DNA of 64,000 bases from Chionis minor (GCA_013398295.1 VZSF01001075.1:1116001-1180000); one strand, 5' to 3'; counted from the stretch's first letter, positions 26,911 to 40,668 are shown. Numbers and translations are program-made. Notes: generated by a model from the letters alone, not told the origin.

Positions 26911-26923
26911 TACACCTACCTAC
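26911..26923 (-). other. Tandem splice donor of the 295-nt exon
   Basis: The exon/intron border on the minus strand reads ctc-GTAG-GTAG-GTGTA, giving GT dinucleotides at 26923, 26919 and 26915, each four bases apart. Phase and the family exon length support use of the middle one. Use of either neighbour would change the exon by 4 nt and shift the frame. Confidence 0.85.
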
Positions 26924-27214
26924 GAGAGACATTTCTGGAACCGTGGCGTGATATGGACCATCAACAAACTCTGGGGCATTGTCATTGATGTCTTGAACCT
27001 TAATAATGAATTCTGAGGGAGGCTCCAGAGGTTTGTTTGTGTCCCTGTCGACTGCTTGAGCTGTTAGAGTGTATTCAGCTTTTTCCTCACGGTCAAGCCT
27101 TTTCATTGCATGAATGTCTCCAGTCTTGTCATTGATCACAAAGATTGTTCCAGCTCCATCTCCTGACAGAATATACTTGATTTTGCTGCTGCCGGGATCC
27201 AGGTCCGTGTGTAA
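26920..27214 (-). CDS. CDH8: Cadherin-8 internal exon, 295 nt (EC1 to start of EC2)
   Basis: This internal coding exon belongs to a type II classical cadherin, a plasma-membrane calcium-dependent adhesion protein. It begins in phase 0 after an AG acceptor (27216-27215) preceded by a long pyrimidine tract, and ends in phase 1 before a GT donor (26919-26918). It encodes 98 full codons starting [16 protein letters not shown]. Visible calcium-site motifs are LDRE at exon residues 40-43 and DINDN at 75-79, the end of EC1. The final residues, [12 protein letters not shown], start EC2. From family knowledge, 295 nt is the usual length of this type II exon, often numbered exon 4. The combination [34 protein letters not shown] and [11 protein letters not shown] fits CDH8 better than CDH11, where I recall an NVPERS-type segment, or CDH7/10/12/18/20. 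The EC1 adhesive tryptophans lie in an upstream exon outside the window. An open frame continuing past the donor stops after four residues, so the exon end is clear. Confidence 0.95.
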
Positions 27215-30200
27215 CTAAAAGAAAAAAAGGGCATTTCAGAGACAAAAAATTACACCCAGAAATTTCTTTGCATTGGTCTAATCATACATTTTGTCAAGCT
27301 GTTCTTTTGTGCTTTAATCTTAGCACCAGTGATCCATATCTCAGCTTGAATACACAAGGAGAGTAGGGATTTGTATGCATACTAATCAAAAGTGAATGTA
27401 ATCACAGGCATAATTAGACTTTCTATTTAAAAAGCAGCTGTTATATATATTTTAAATCTCTGTTCTAAAATGTAAATGTCTTCAGAACTATTATCAGCCA
27501 AAAAGAACAAGCACAAAATGTCCTTAACCTATTGGATCAAAGGGCAAATGAAGGATTAACAATAAAATATATTTTAATCTAGTTTCTTGGGTTTGGTTAT
27601 TACTTGCAGCTTATTTCCAATGGCTGAACACTGGCATCTATGTAAATGTTGTAACGGACAATATTCACAGAAATTTACAACCATATCATAACTCAGCTAC
27701 TAGTAGAACTTAAGAGGCTCTAAGATCTTTATACTGAAAGTATTTCCCCTGAATAAAAAAGCTTTGTTAAAGCAAGTTTCCTAAAATATAAGAACTCTCA
27801 CACACATCTTCCCATTCTCCTTAGTGCCCCATTAGCAAAAATAACACTTAGACTGTACTTGGCTTTTCAAAAACAAGACAGGATTGCAATAACTTGAAAC
27901 AATATGGGAAAAGAGATTTCTTCACCTTGACATTTTTTATTAATTAAAAGCCTGAATGGAAGAACACTGGAGACAAAGGACTTCCATTGATTTTTTAATA
28001 GGCTCAGAGCCAAGTACTAAATATCAGATTATCTCCAATAATTTTGAATTTATGAAAGCGAGCATACCAATTGGTGGGCTATATGTATTAGCGTCAACAC
28101 ATTCAAATACAGAGAAAAACAAATTAAATGTACAGTAATAGTGCTTTAAATTCTACTTACTATTAAATCTAACACACTCATTATCAACAATAGGAAGTAC
28201 TGTTAAAAATGTAACTTGCATTTATTATTTTTTATCTCTGCTTCACAAAAAGTCGGAAGCAAATACATACAACCCGTTTAGGATAGCTGCAACATGACTT
28301 AAAACAGCTACTACTAGACTTGTTCCTGTTTGCTCCTTTTTGTGCAGACAGCTCCACAAAAATCGTCGCTGGTTATGCATTTTACTCTTCAATTGACAGC
28401 AGTGGCTGCCAGGGCCAGGCAGCGCTGTCATTTGATATGAGAATCTGTGTAAGGATATTAAAATAGGTGTGGGGGAAAAAAGCCTTGCAGTATGTCCCCA
28501 TAGTATGTCCATGTCGTACCACAAGCAGGCTCTGCCGGTTCTTCAGCGGATAATTGGTCACATACAGTTACAGCTGCAAATTAGCTGTTGGGGAGTAAGA
28601 GCTTAGAAAACTCTTGAACAGCACCTTACAAAAAGGAATGTGGAATTGCTGCCGAGAGCACAGCAGACAACGGCAGTCAGGTCTGATTTTCAGCTGCTCT
28701 GGTTTAGGGCAGGTACAAAACACGGGCCCACCGGTGTGTTCTCTGCTCTGCAATAACAGCAGAACTCCCACTGACGGCGAGGTGTAACTTCATCCTCTGC
28801 GTTCCGCTGGGCGACACGTTATTACCACAGCAGCTATTACCAACACCGTTGTTTTAACAACTTTTAAAAAGCACTTTAAGTGTCTGTGAACATGAATGAC
28901 TCAATCCAGTTCGCTCTTCCCACCCAACCCACGCAAACATACACACAGACATCAAGTGACAGCTGAGTCCTTTTTCCAAAAACTCAATCTGTTTTTTTCT
29001 GTAGTTGCCATCAGCTTTCATCTTGCACTTGAGAACAATCAGCATAATTCATGTTACACTAATTTAAGTTAATAGCACTCTTCTGCTGGTTGGTACTGCA
29101 GTTTCGCCCGCTCAGTAAGACATATTAATACAACTTTTTTTGTCTTAAAGGTTACTGTTCTTATGAGCAGGATTATACTCAATCTAGGTGTCAGCAACAT
29201 AAAAATTATTTTCAGAGTCCCAGAGCCTATCAAGATCAATCCAGAATCTGTTTGTGTATTAAACAGATTGTTTATACTTTAAGCATCGGTTTGATCCCCG
29301 AATAAAATCTATACATTATGAACACTGCATCTGAAGGCTTTAGGAGGGTATTCCGAGCTGAATTACAGTGATGTCACACCAAAACATGGGCTGGACACAC
29401 ACAGCTCAGCAAAGCGATTGGCAACTTCTCCACTCACCCAACTACATGGAGCTTTACAGTGAAAAACTATAATCTCAATTTCTAAAAAGGCACTGTCTGG
29501 ATAAACTAAATATCCCACACAGAAATTTGAGAAAGCTCAAAGATTCTCCAATTTGCTAGTAAGTAGGAGAGGCTCTTAGTATAATCTCCAGTGTAAGGTT
29601 TACCCGTATTATCCAAGAGAAATTAGGGTTCATAAATCAGTTCTGGTATAAGTTAATGTAGAGGTATAAAAACTTTGCGGTGCTAGTAAGATACCAACAG
29701 TTGAAATGAAAAAAAGTCTAGGAGTACTATTAATTGTTTCTTCCAATAAGTTAAAGTTCTTTGTCCCAAAAGAAAGAAATAGGTATTGCTATTTGAAACA
29801 CTATAAAATGAAAGGCATTAAACATAAAGTGAATATAAACATTAAACAAAAAGTAAAAGAGCTAGAAGCATTCTATAATCTTGAAGTTGAAACTGAGACT
29901 GATTAGCAGATAATTTTTTTTTACCCAAAGATTAATAGCGGCAAAAATAACAGCAAGCTTTTTTTTAGTTCTTAATAAAAAACGAGCCATAAATACAGCA
30001 TTTACTGAAAACATACATACTTTTTATGGTGAGCATCCAGACTGACAGATTAAAGTATCTTTTCTAGGTTTTGAAGTTCTTGCACTCTAATATCAGAATA
30101 TTATAATAAATGACCTATGGAAGAGCCGTTTTTCCAAAATAATTTCATTGTTTGGATTTAGGATTAAAACATCATCATCTACTTACAAAGTTAAATCACA

Positions 30201-33200
30201 GAACTGAAGTGAAATTCTAAGCCAGAAAGCAGTGTTTTTTCCCCAAGTAATATTTCCTCTCTTCTACCAGATGTGAATGATAATTTACAGCAATCGTCAA
30301 GCTTCAGCAAGCTGCGTTCATGTGAAGGTTAAAGATCATTAAACACATAATTATATAGGGTCTAGATGAATGATAGAGAGGCATAATGAATATGATAAAT
30401 GAATATCGGTTTCTGCTGAAAAAGCCTCACAAACCTTGTAAATGCAACTGCTTTCCACACCTGTAGCTTTATTCATTGCTCCTGTGCTTGAAAGCTGACC
30501 TCTTATTTTTCCGAGCAATGTCGAGAAATGTAACAAGAATTTCTGTTTCAGCAAAGGAGACATCTATAGCTAGCCCCTGCGTCCCACTACTAGACAGCAT
30601 CCCAACACAGACAGAAAAGCACGTTTACTGGAAAACTTAGTCATGTTCAGAGTCAAACTCGCTTTCTGTATGTGAGACTCAGTCAAACAGACTTCAAAGG
30701 AAGCGAAATCATCTTCCCCCATCCCTGTCCTGCCTGTAGGACGACAAATTCCAACACCTCTCTCCCTTACAGCAGCAGATGCAACCCCATCACCCACTCC
30801 GTGCCTGGTGTTATGGCAACAGGAGAGCATTTGGATCCTCTCCTAGTTTTAATGGTGATGCCGATGCCCTGTATTAATACCCTACTAATGGCTCCCATGT
30901 AGCCTCAGCACAGGCCTGTTCCTAAAAAATGAACTCCATTCAAAACAAACCCTCTGAACACCACAGTTTCTAATCACTATTAATTCCTTTACTATTCTAT
31001 GTTATAATACACAGGATAATCAATGAAGGCTGTACTAATGGTAACAGCACACAGTGTATTTCCACAAAACTAACATTATTTTCACTAATAATGAATGCAT
31101 ATCTAAAAGTATTGCCAACACACTATTCAAATATATAACATATATTTATAGTCTCCCATGTAAATACATTACAAACATGCATAATTACAATCAATGCAAG
31201 TGAAATCGCAGAGATGAAACTTATTCAAAGCACCTCTATATTCTGTAGATGTAAAAGCATTACTCTGCAGTAAAAAATAAATACATGAGCATGTTACTGA
31301 TATTAAATTCTCTTATTCCATAGATATTCGTTTGTCATATTTTTAACCACGTTTTCTTAACAAATAGTTGGTTGGAAACTATGTATGCAGGCAAGGACTT
31401 CACGTACGGACGAAGGCTGCCGGAGCTCCAAGCTGGGTCCGTGAAGTTCTTGTGCAATTCTGAGTACACAGAGATTTTCTTTCTGCAGATGGAAACCGTC
31501 TCACCTGCTCTCCGTCAGCTACCTGGCAAATCGACGGCAGTCAAACAACAGCTTGCTCAGCACAATGAATTCCATGTTCCAGCCATGTGCTCTCCATCAG
31601 GAAAGCACATAACGCACTTGGGTTGCGGCCATTCCTGGAATCAGCAGGAAGCTGCTGACCAGCCTTGGTAGTAGGACGGGGCACTTAAGTCCTCTCCAGG
31701 TGTGGTGGTGACGCACAACTTGGTACAGACCAGCCCGTAATGAGACGCACCATCAAAGGGAGCATTTGTCACCCCAATTTCCTCATATTAGTAAAAAAAG
31801 CATAAACAGATCAATAATTCACAAGAGGGGGAAAATCTACATATTATGAAAATGCTCCTGGACATTTTTAATTAAGAAAAGAGAAGAAAGTTTTATGTAG
31901 TCAAGTTTTGAGTTTGTTAGAGAGTAATTAATTCACCCTCATGTAGTTGCAAGAGAATTACCCCTTACTTTTTCAAAGGGAAAAGGCATAACCTTAAAAC
32001 TTCATTTTAAAATTTGCATCATTCTTCTCCTTCCTAACTCTGGTTTCTTTTTTAAGAGATTAACTAGTTCATCACTGATTTTCATCTGATGTTACACAAG
32101 TACACACACAACACACCAACACTATCCCAATGGTTCAGGTTCTTCTATTTTTTACCTATGCCTTGTAATAAAATTCCTCATTTATGAGGCAGACCCCATT
32201 TAATGAACAGAGACAGAATTTTCAGCTTTTATGACTCTTTTCCAAAACTGCTGGGTTCTAAGAAGCTCTAGTCCATTTGGTGAAAGCAAGGAAGGATTTT
32301 AGTGACTTTTATGATCATTTATATACCTCAATGCTTTCAAAAAGTGTAATGCACCTTAGCCATCATGTGTTTCTTTCTGTATGTGTCACTGCAGGGTTTT
32401 CTTCCTAAAAATATGAACATCATTAGGTGTTACAGAAGGTTTTTGTGTGTATTGTTGACATGCTCTGACACATAATGGACAATGAGCACGTTTATTGATG
32501 ACCCCCAGTTTAAAAAAAAATCATTCATAATCTAACTATTATAGATAAATTCAATGCATTTCCACACAACGCAGAATTAATAAAGTGAATGTAATTTCAA
32601 TTTAATAGAATCTTTCATTTTCTCCATGGATAGGCTGGTCCCATCTTTAGTAACAAGAATTACAGCTGCACAATGGGGAAGATGGAAACCAAATATTCTG
32701 CATTATTATGCAGGGTAATGACAAATTGGGGCACAGACTTGATGTACCTGACATAATGTCAGTACTTGGAAGACTTTCAGAAAGGAAACAGACATGCCCA
32801 TGGGTGACAAAGGTTGCATTTAAGATACAAGAATCGTGTAACTTGGAGCCTCTGGAGTAACTGTCAAAAGACATTACTAGTGCTCACACTTCTCAGCTGC
32901 AGTTTCATAACCATATTCAAAGAGAATTAAAGCAATAATCTCCCTAACACTTTCATTTAAGAGTGTAATCTCTGCTTTTGTTTGCCTCAGTTTCCTACCG
33001 TGTCATTTGAGTATCTTTGATTCCAGATGGCTTCTTTTATGTTTCTGTTTATTCTTTGCTACTGCTTTTTTATTCTATTTGATTTGCTAATTTTATCTGT
33101 GTTTATATTCATGCTGCAACTGTGCACAAACTGCTTTTCATTGCTTACCTTTTGGTATCATCTTATAATACACTGGAGCGAACTGTTGTTTAAAATCCGG

Positions 33201-36200
33201 AGACAAGATTGGGATCTAACAATCTGTTTGTTCTAATTCACTGATTATGACCAACTGATGCAAGAAAAGAGCTCTGGAATATGGCTGAATCTTGCTCACG
33301 TCCTTCCCAGTTAGAGCACCATTGGCCCTTTCTGTACTTGTTGTGCATCGCCTTCCTCACCAGGCTGAATTCATCATTTTTAATACCTACTTTCGCTCAA
33401 TGTCTTGGGAAAAAAAGAAGATAGCTACACTTGTTTTTACAGATGGAAGGAAGAGAGGAAGAGATAAACCCACGTTCAGTCTCACAAAGATCCATATCGG
33501 GAAAAATCATCCAGACCATAGGACTACCCAGGCCATTCCTAAACAGCTCCACACATTCGTCTCCAGTTAATCACAGTACTAATTTTTAATTAGAATGGTT
33601 ATGTATTTTCAGTGTTGTTTCACAGAAATTGTCCCCTGCCAGGGGAACTCCCTAAGAGAGAGGAAACTGTGCTCCCAGATGCAAAGTCTTCCCCAAATCC
33701 ACAATCACACCTTCACACGTTCAGCGGTTGTGATAGCACTAAAGACAAGGTAATTTGTTTCTACTCTTTGCTATCTTCATTCCAAAGGACGACCTCAGGT
33801 TGATTTTTCTGCATATATTTCTTACATACCTTGCTGCTTCTGAATCCTTATGTTAAGCCAGATGATAGCTAACGCTTTCTGTTTTCCTAGTTCTGGCCTT
33901 GGCCCTTTCCATTTGGGAATACCATCTGTCTTCCCTTCTGTCCTGAGAACGCCACCACCACATATGACCTGTGTCCCACCGCAGCTTGGACTGCTGCCTT
34001 CAGTCACTGCTTTCTGCAGCTATTTAACGCCCAAGTGTCCTGTGTCAAGTGGCCTCAGATGGCTGGCACCTTTTTGTAGTTGGCTTTCTGCCTAGCTTGG
34101 AGTTCATGTAACTATTTCTGAACTCAGACTGCTGTTTCTTCCTCGTGTTCCAGCAGACGTGCTCCTGTAAAAAGGTCTTGAATTTTTAACCCAACTGTTT
34201 CTGATACTTGGAAACATACAAAGAATTTGTATCGTATTGCCAAAGAGGAATCCTTTCCCATCTCATTTATTTCTCAATTATTTCATCTGTAGTGCACCGT
34301 GGTTCATCACAGGAGATCTGAAAGCTGGGTACAGAGAGCCTCAAAAATCTCATGCAGTTTTAGTCTTGTACAACATATTCCCTCTTCTGCGTCTTCATGG
34401 GGGGGAAAAAGGTATCTGTCTGTCATCTCCTACTGTTTGGGGTCAAGCACTTATATTAACAATTCCTGTGCTTCAGGCATTATAATTAACAGTGCCGCCT
34501 GCACTTGTCACTCTTTTTCCCAACTCAGTGAAACAGCAGTAAAGCCATTTACTCCCTCCTCCACCTTGTCAGTCTTGGACACAAACTATGCTGTAGTTTC
34601 TACTGCCTGGAAGACGGTGTGAAGTCTCCAAACACAACGCCAAAGACTGTTCCTTTTTGGCTGCCTGTTTCTGCTGCCAGCAGAGCCCGTCTTGCCGCTC
34701 CTTCCTCAATACAGACAAAAGACAGGGAAGGCTGTAAAAACCATAAGCCATGGGAATTTCCCATTCAACGTGCTAGCCACAAGTTCGGCAGCTCCTCTAT
34801 ACCAAGTCCTTGCCTTTTATTCCTTTAATCATCATCATCTTATTCACACTGTTCTGAGCTTTTCTTCCATGTTGTTTGAGCTGTATTTTTTCTTTCCTCT
34901 TTAAAAGCTTATTATAACTTGCTAGGCTTCATTCTCAGGCACAGAGTACATTGCACTTGAGCACTAAGACCTCTTTGTGTTTTTCAAATGATTTTCTCAA
35001 GTGAATGTCAGAGCAATATCTTATAATACATACTCTTAGGACTGCAGAAGAGGAATAAAAAAGTTAATCACTACATACCCACAGCAGTAATTTGAAGGCT
35101 GCTTACAAAATCTGTCAGAAAAGCTACAGCCTAGTTCAGCGAAGGCAGAAAAGGTACAATAGGCCAGTGTGGTCAAAGGTGACAGGATAGTTCTATTTAT
35201 TTAAGCATATTTAAGTTGTCAGGATTTTACAGTCCTTCAAGGCTCCACTCTCAGCTGCTTTCACCACCCTTGCTTCTGATCACGCTTTGCTCACGCTGAT
35301 TAGGAGGATCCCAGTGATAATACACTTAACCTGCCTTCCTTCTTAATACAAGAATTTCAGATCCATGCAGAATGCATCCTGATATTTAATAATATTTAAT
35401 AAAACAAACCTGAAAGCATCAAAATACTTTTTTTGAAGGTAATTTTTCAAACTTACGACAACTGCTTAGCATACTTCAGTGTCGGAACATAAGGAAGTAA
35501 GTACTGTCTAAAACCACATAATGTGCAAAGCTGGCAGTGCAAATAGAAAGCTCTTTTCTAGCAATTGGCTGTCAAACACATCTACAGTGCAGAAATATAA
35601 ACATCAGCTACGCAGCCAGCTTTGAGTTAAAATTGAAAACTGTTGAGAAGGTAACCGAGTGAAATAAAGAGAACTGAAAAATTAATTTGTGAGTACTTAG
35701 ATACTGATTATATTATAAACGATCTGCTTACATGTGATAATATAACTTATTTTTAGTGTACTTACACTAACCTGTGAACTGTGCACATGGGTACAGTAAG
35801 AATTTTTTCTTACTAGAACTATTTGTCAAGTTACTTGGAATGTGAAAAAAATCCACAGCTAGGAAATGCTACGAAGGAAGGAATGCTGCATCTCCTTATG
35901 AGATGTCAAACAAAACATTAGCTCTCCAGACTTACTACGTTTGCAGTTACACAGTAACATCAGAGTGTCACGCATCAAAATAAATAGCTATAACATAAGG
36001 ATAACTTGATTATTTTCCCCCATTTTCTTCCAGTTAGATGTTTATTTGGCACAACTCATGCAGAATTGTAAGTTATTCAGAAGAACTTGGTTGAAACTGG
36101 TTATTATGATTTCATGCAGTTTCACAAGAAATTACTTGCCACATCACTTGTTTGGTTTTCAAAGCTTCCTAATGCAATTTCCCATGCGTTTCCACTAAGT

Positions 36201-37943
36201 CATGCGTTCCCGTGAATTTCTTACAAACTGACTCGCAAAAGGTTACGTCTCTCATAATGCGATCAATTTGCAATACCATTAAATTTGAAATATTTTTAAA
36301 CCACCAGAGATAGATCATAGCTTCTGCTTTCGCTAATGCTTTTCTGGAAGAACTGGCAGAGGAGAGGAGAACACAAACCATTACACACAGACAATATTAA
36401 CTATGCAGAAATAAACAACCCTGCCCACTCCAGCAGGCTTTGATATTTAGTAATGTATTACCTCCGATTCTCTAGCAACTCATATTGCGTCCTGCAGTCC
36501 CCTTCTCAGTACATATGGAGACTAAATTCTCAGTGGCAATTATCACTTTTTTTGGCACATCAGATAACCTGACCTGTTTCCAAGGAGGAAAAAATAGTAG
36601 TGCTATGATTATAAGTGTGGGCACTGTTTGGAGTATTTATGTCATTGGCTGTAAACACCTAACCTAGCTGTGATTCAAAACATCCAAAATTCGGGGTCAG
36701 CGTCCCATCAAAGAAGAAACTGGCTCAGCATGATTGCAGACAAATTGTATACAAATCAGTACCACAAAAGCTGTAAGTGTGTAACATATGTCAATCTCAA
36801 ACCAGCCAGAATCCATACAGACTTAGCAACGATTTAGTCTAGACCTTTATCCAAATTGTCTGAGCTGGTGGTGAAGACTACTGTGGGAGGCTGCGGGAGA
36901 CATCTGTACTAATTTAATGACGGCTGAATCACTGTCGGTTTTCTCTACCCACACAAGCATGGCAGCGCTCACGTGGCTGTGTGTGCGCAGAGCAGCCAAA
37001 CCCCATATGGCCCTCTCCCCATTCTGCTGGGACGTTCTTCTCAGAAAGGACAGGCGGCCACCTACCCTGCACCTACCGACCTTCTGGGGTTGTGAGGAGC
37101 AGAGAAGACGCCCGACACACACCAGACTGAAGTTAAGAGGCCAAGAAACAGACTCTGATTTCTCAGGACACCTCTGCAAACGACACGTGTGTTCCCCCTC
37201 CCTCAGAGACCTGATTATTCGGTCGTCCACCAGAGAACACAACAGCCGTGAAGGAACACCGAAGGTGGGAAACAGCTTCAATAAGGCAGATCCTTGAAGA
37301 TCTCCAAGGACTCTGCTGAGGTTACTCTAATAAAACGAGTTCAGGTATCTACTTGAAAGGCTTAGGAAAAAAAGAAGAAAAAACTGCCGGCTTTAAAAAG
37401 ATGAGAAAGAGGTACAATATTGAGAACTGAAGTTTTTAAATGAACCAAATGATACCCAAGATAAAAGAATGACACAAAATCCAAATATCTCACGTACATC
37501 CCTGCTATGTATCTGGAAGAACTCTACTGACAGAAGCAAATGACAGCTGGTTAGCTGGGCAGCTGACAACTGCAGAGTCAGTACTCATCTATAAATAATG
37601 ATTATTAATTACTTGTATTACAATAACACATAGAGGTCCTCGTTGACACAAGGGCTCTGTTATACTGTGTGCTGCAACCTTCATTAAGCTTACCTCCCTG
37701 TCCTCTGCTTATGGTGAAATACTGAAGTATCACACGGCTTTTTTTCCCCCTTCGCTTTTTCATAAAAAAAGGCAAGGAATAATGAACCCAGAACATATAA
37801 TTTAGAAATTATTTTCTAAGACATTGGCTAATTTCTACAATTACCATCCACGGATTCAGTATGGCTTAAAGTCATGGAAAAAATGGGGCTGAATTCTTAC
37901 ATAAACTTCAAGTCCTAAGATGATTTTTAAATTTTTTTATATT

Positions 37944-37992
37944 TTAAAAATATGAAAATAATTTTCATATTTAAAAATATGAAAATAATTTT
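37944..37992. repeat. AT-rich 22-bp direct repeat with internal palindrome
   Basis: The segments 37944-37965 and 37971-37992 are identical 22-bp copies, with 5 bp between them. The span 37948-37972 is a near-perfect palindrome built on aaatatgaaaa/ttttcatattt around a central TAA or TTA. On either strand it could fold into a hairpin. Confidence 0.85.
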
Positions 37993-38109
37993 AGGATCTG
38001 ATATAAGACCCAGGAACTCAGTAAGAGTCTCTAACTCAAATTTTAAGGGACATCAGACAAATTCTTTATTTGAAACGTATAGACTTATAAAGATACAGAA
38101 CCAAAGACA

Positions 38110-38119
38110 CCCCCCCCCC
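38110..38119. repeat. C10 homopolymer
   Basis: Ten consecutive C (G10 in the CDH8 transcript) in otherwise AT-rich sequence. It is a likely length-variable site. Confidence 0.85.
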
Positions 38120-40640
38120 AAATAATCACAACTGACATCTAGTTATTAATTCATATTACGACTCCGTAATTTCTAGTCCAATTAAATTCAGAATTTACCA
38201 CTAGACTCCAAGCTCATTTTTTATACTTTTCTGATAACTAACAGACCAGGTGTAACTGACTTTCATAAAAACTAGATAAATAATGAGATTAACAATTATC
38301 TGACTGTGAGATAATAAAGTGTTGAAAATATCAAGACCCTGAAGTAAAGTAAAATATTTGAGATTATTTATCAAGTCAGTAAAGCTGCCTTTTCACATTT
38401 ACTCAGGATATAGGAGATGGAATATTTTGTTTGCCTATGGAGATGGGATCATTGGGTATGTAAATGGACATTGATGGCAAAGTTAAGTGAAAAGATAATC
38501 TGATGTCTGATGTTCTTCAACGAAATACTAGCAGTATAAACGCACTGTTGCTCAGGCCTGTTATGGATATTCTGACACAAAAACTGATACACTTAATAAA
38601 CGTATCTCGGCTTATCAAATGTTAACTCTTTTTTTGACACATTGGGCATGAGGCAGGACTCCTCAGAAAAAGAGAGAAGCCCACGGGATGGGAACGCTTG
38701 GAGCCGTAATTTTCTCATCTGGTGAGTAACTGCTTCCCATTACACAGCATCAACGTTAGCACGGTGGCTAAACAGGGAAACCCCATGAGTTCGCCAGTCT
38801 CCTTTTCTTTTTCCCTATGTGCTATGATAAAGTATGATGTAATGGTAAAACAGGCTCAAACATTACATTTGAGAAAAAAATACTTAGCCTGAATATAACC
38901 CTGCCCTTTTCACCAGCACAAAACCCAAGCAATCCCAACCTGACAGAGAAAACACGCAGCAATTCTGGGGGGCTGCAGCACTTACATTTCCTATAAAATG
39001 ATAGAAATTCATAAGAGAAGCAGAGTCCCTGAGCAAGCTACGTATTCTGTTTTTGTTTCATAGATTATTGATACGCAGGGTTACACAACAGCTCCAAGAA
39101 TCCAGAAAGACTGAAAAATTCCCATGTTCACCAGCTGTTAGGAATAGGTCACGAACAGTCCCTCACAGATGAGCCACATTTGTGCAGGCTGTAGTATGCA
39201 TAAGCATTGCTAGAAATCACCATTTAAAGATCCACTTTCACTTCCTGATCTGCAAATATCATGGGGTTCTTACAGCTGACCAGTAACTTTAAACCTTTTT
39301 ATGCTGTTTGCCAGTATGGTCAGTCTCCACTCAGTCCAGTTCTAACGGTTTAGATGAATACTACATTACTTCCAACCGTTCACTAGACCTGAACGAAATG
39401 TGTATTTGTAAGACAGAATGGAAGGTAGTACTGAAGTTGTATTTATATACAGTATATTTACTCTTTATACCTTAAAAAAGAACTTCAATAAAAGACTTCA
39501 ATAGTTAAAAGTCTGGCATCTGTCCTTTACCAATGAAAAGGAAGGACTTTATGCAGATTAGGTGATGGATAATAGAGAAAAATGTGAAAAGACTGTAAAC
39601 CCCCTCTGTTTAAAGTCTGCTATATTGTCACAAGAAATTAAAAATAAAAATCCTCGTATTTCAGATTTCTTACATCTGCTGAGATACAGTTCCAAAGCGA
39701 TGGTGGCGGTGAAAGTTAAAAACCACAAACAAACCACAGCCCTACAAATACCTAAAGCAGAGGAAAAAGCCCCCAATAATCTATGTAAGCTTGTGATAAT
39801 ATTCACTTTAAGGGTTACCTGGAGAGTTTGCTAAATACTCTTTTCTCTCTTTTTCCTGCTCTGCTCTACAAGAGATTTGACAACAACTGAGTTTTTAAGC
39901 CTGTGTGGAGAAACACTGGGGAAGCAGTCCCTCACCATCAAAGCATGGGAGTGTTGCTTGATGGGAAGAAGCTCTTCCAAGAAATCTGCATGATCGCAAA
40001 TGAGACTAGCAGCTTCTTAAAAACAAGGAGAATACAAGGAATAGCATTCCTGAAAGGTGGGCCACAAGTTGTTTGCAAAGATAACGTAGATTTCAAGAGC
40101 TTCTTTGACTGCAGATGGTAGCTAACTGAAGAGCTACAGAATACGAGATCGATAGAAAGCCTCCGAGTTTGGTTTTTTTTTTCCCCAGAAGTAATACCTG
40201 ATTTGGCTCTCATTATATTCAATAGCGAGTGTATTTCTTTCCCAAGAATACTCCCAAATCTTATTTATTCTGCCTGGAATCTTACTGCCAAGCTCATTTC
40301 TTCTCGTTCCCTGTGGCTAAAGCTCTCTTCTGGCCTGATTCTCGTCTAGAAGCGACACTTTATATTGATGGCCCAAGCAAAGAGAGTCATCATCAAACCG
40401 GCCGTGCCATCCAGCCCCGGGGTGCAACGCTGAGAGTGGTATCACAGCCTGAATGCCAGCAATTCAACTCAGAGCCTTGCGCAAACCACAGATAACCTTT
40501 TATTTGTCTCCCTCCGATCAAGGTAATGTTATTGTCATCTAAATACCAACACACGGCCCTCATGGACACTACTCCATTATCTGGACGTATCGTTGAATGA
40601 ACCTCACCACAGCACTGCAAAGCAAAAATTAATTTTTTCT

Positions 40641-40668
40641 CCCATTCTGCTGATGGGGAAACAAGAGA
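40641..40668 (+). repeat. Possible MIR-type SINE core fragment
   Basis: The segment cccattctgctgatggggaa followed by acaagaga resembles the 'cccattttacagatggggaaactgag' core of MIR-type SINEs. The match covers under 30 bases and is unsupported on either side, so it could be chance. Confidence 0.3.

Larger units (their letters stand above)
10579..26919 (-). other. CDH8: CDH8 intron between the 295- and 120-nt exons
   Basis: This 16.3-kb intron is bounded by the GT at 26919-26918 and the AG at 10580-10579 on the minus strand. It is AT-rich, with GC-richer patches around 11.6-12.2, 12.8-13.1, 16.55-16.86 and 19.44-19.69 kb whose origin I cannot assign. It holds the hexanucleotide array near 14.2 kb, motif-rich non-coding sequence at about 15.0-16.2 kb, a CTTT tract near 22.65 kb, a strongly pyrimidine-rich stretch at about 24.95-25.43 kb (purine-rich in the transcript) and a possible old SINE/LINE tail near 25.2 kb. 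No additional coding exon or RNA gene was recognised. Confidence 0.9.

Noticed and set aside
29270..29300. tRNA B-box-like ggtttgatcccc
   Set aside because: No A box, acceptor stem or cloverleaf can be formed around it.
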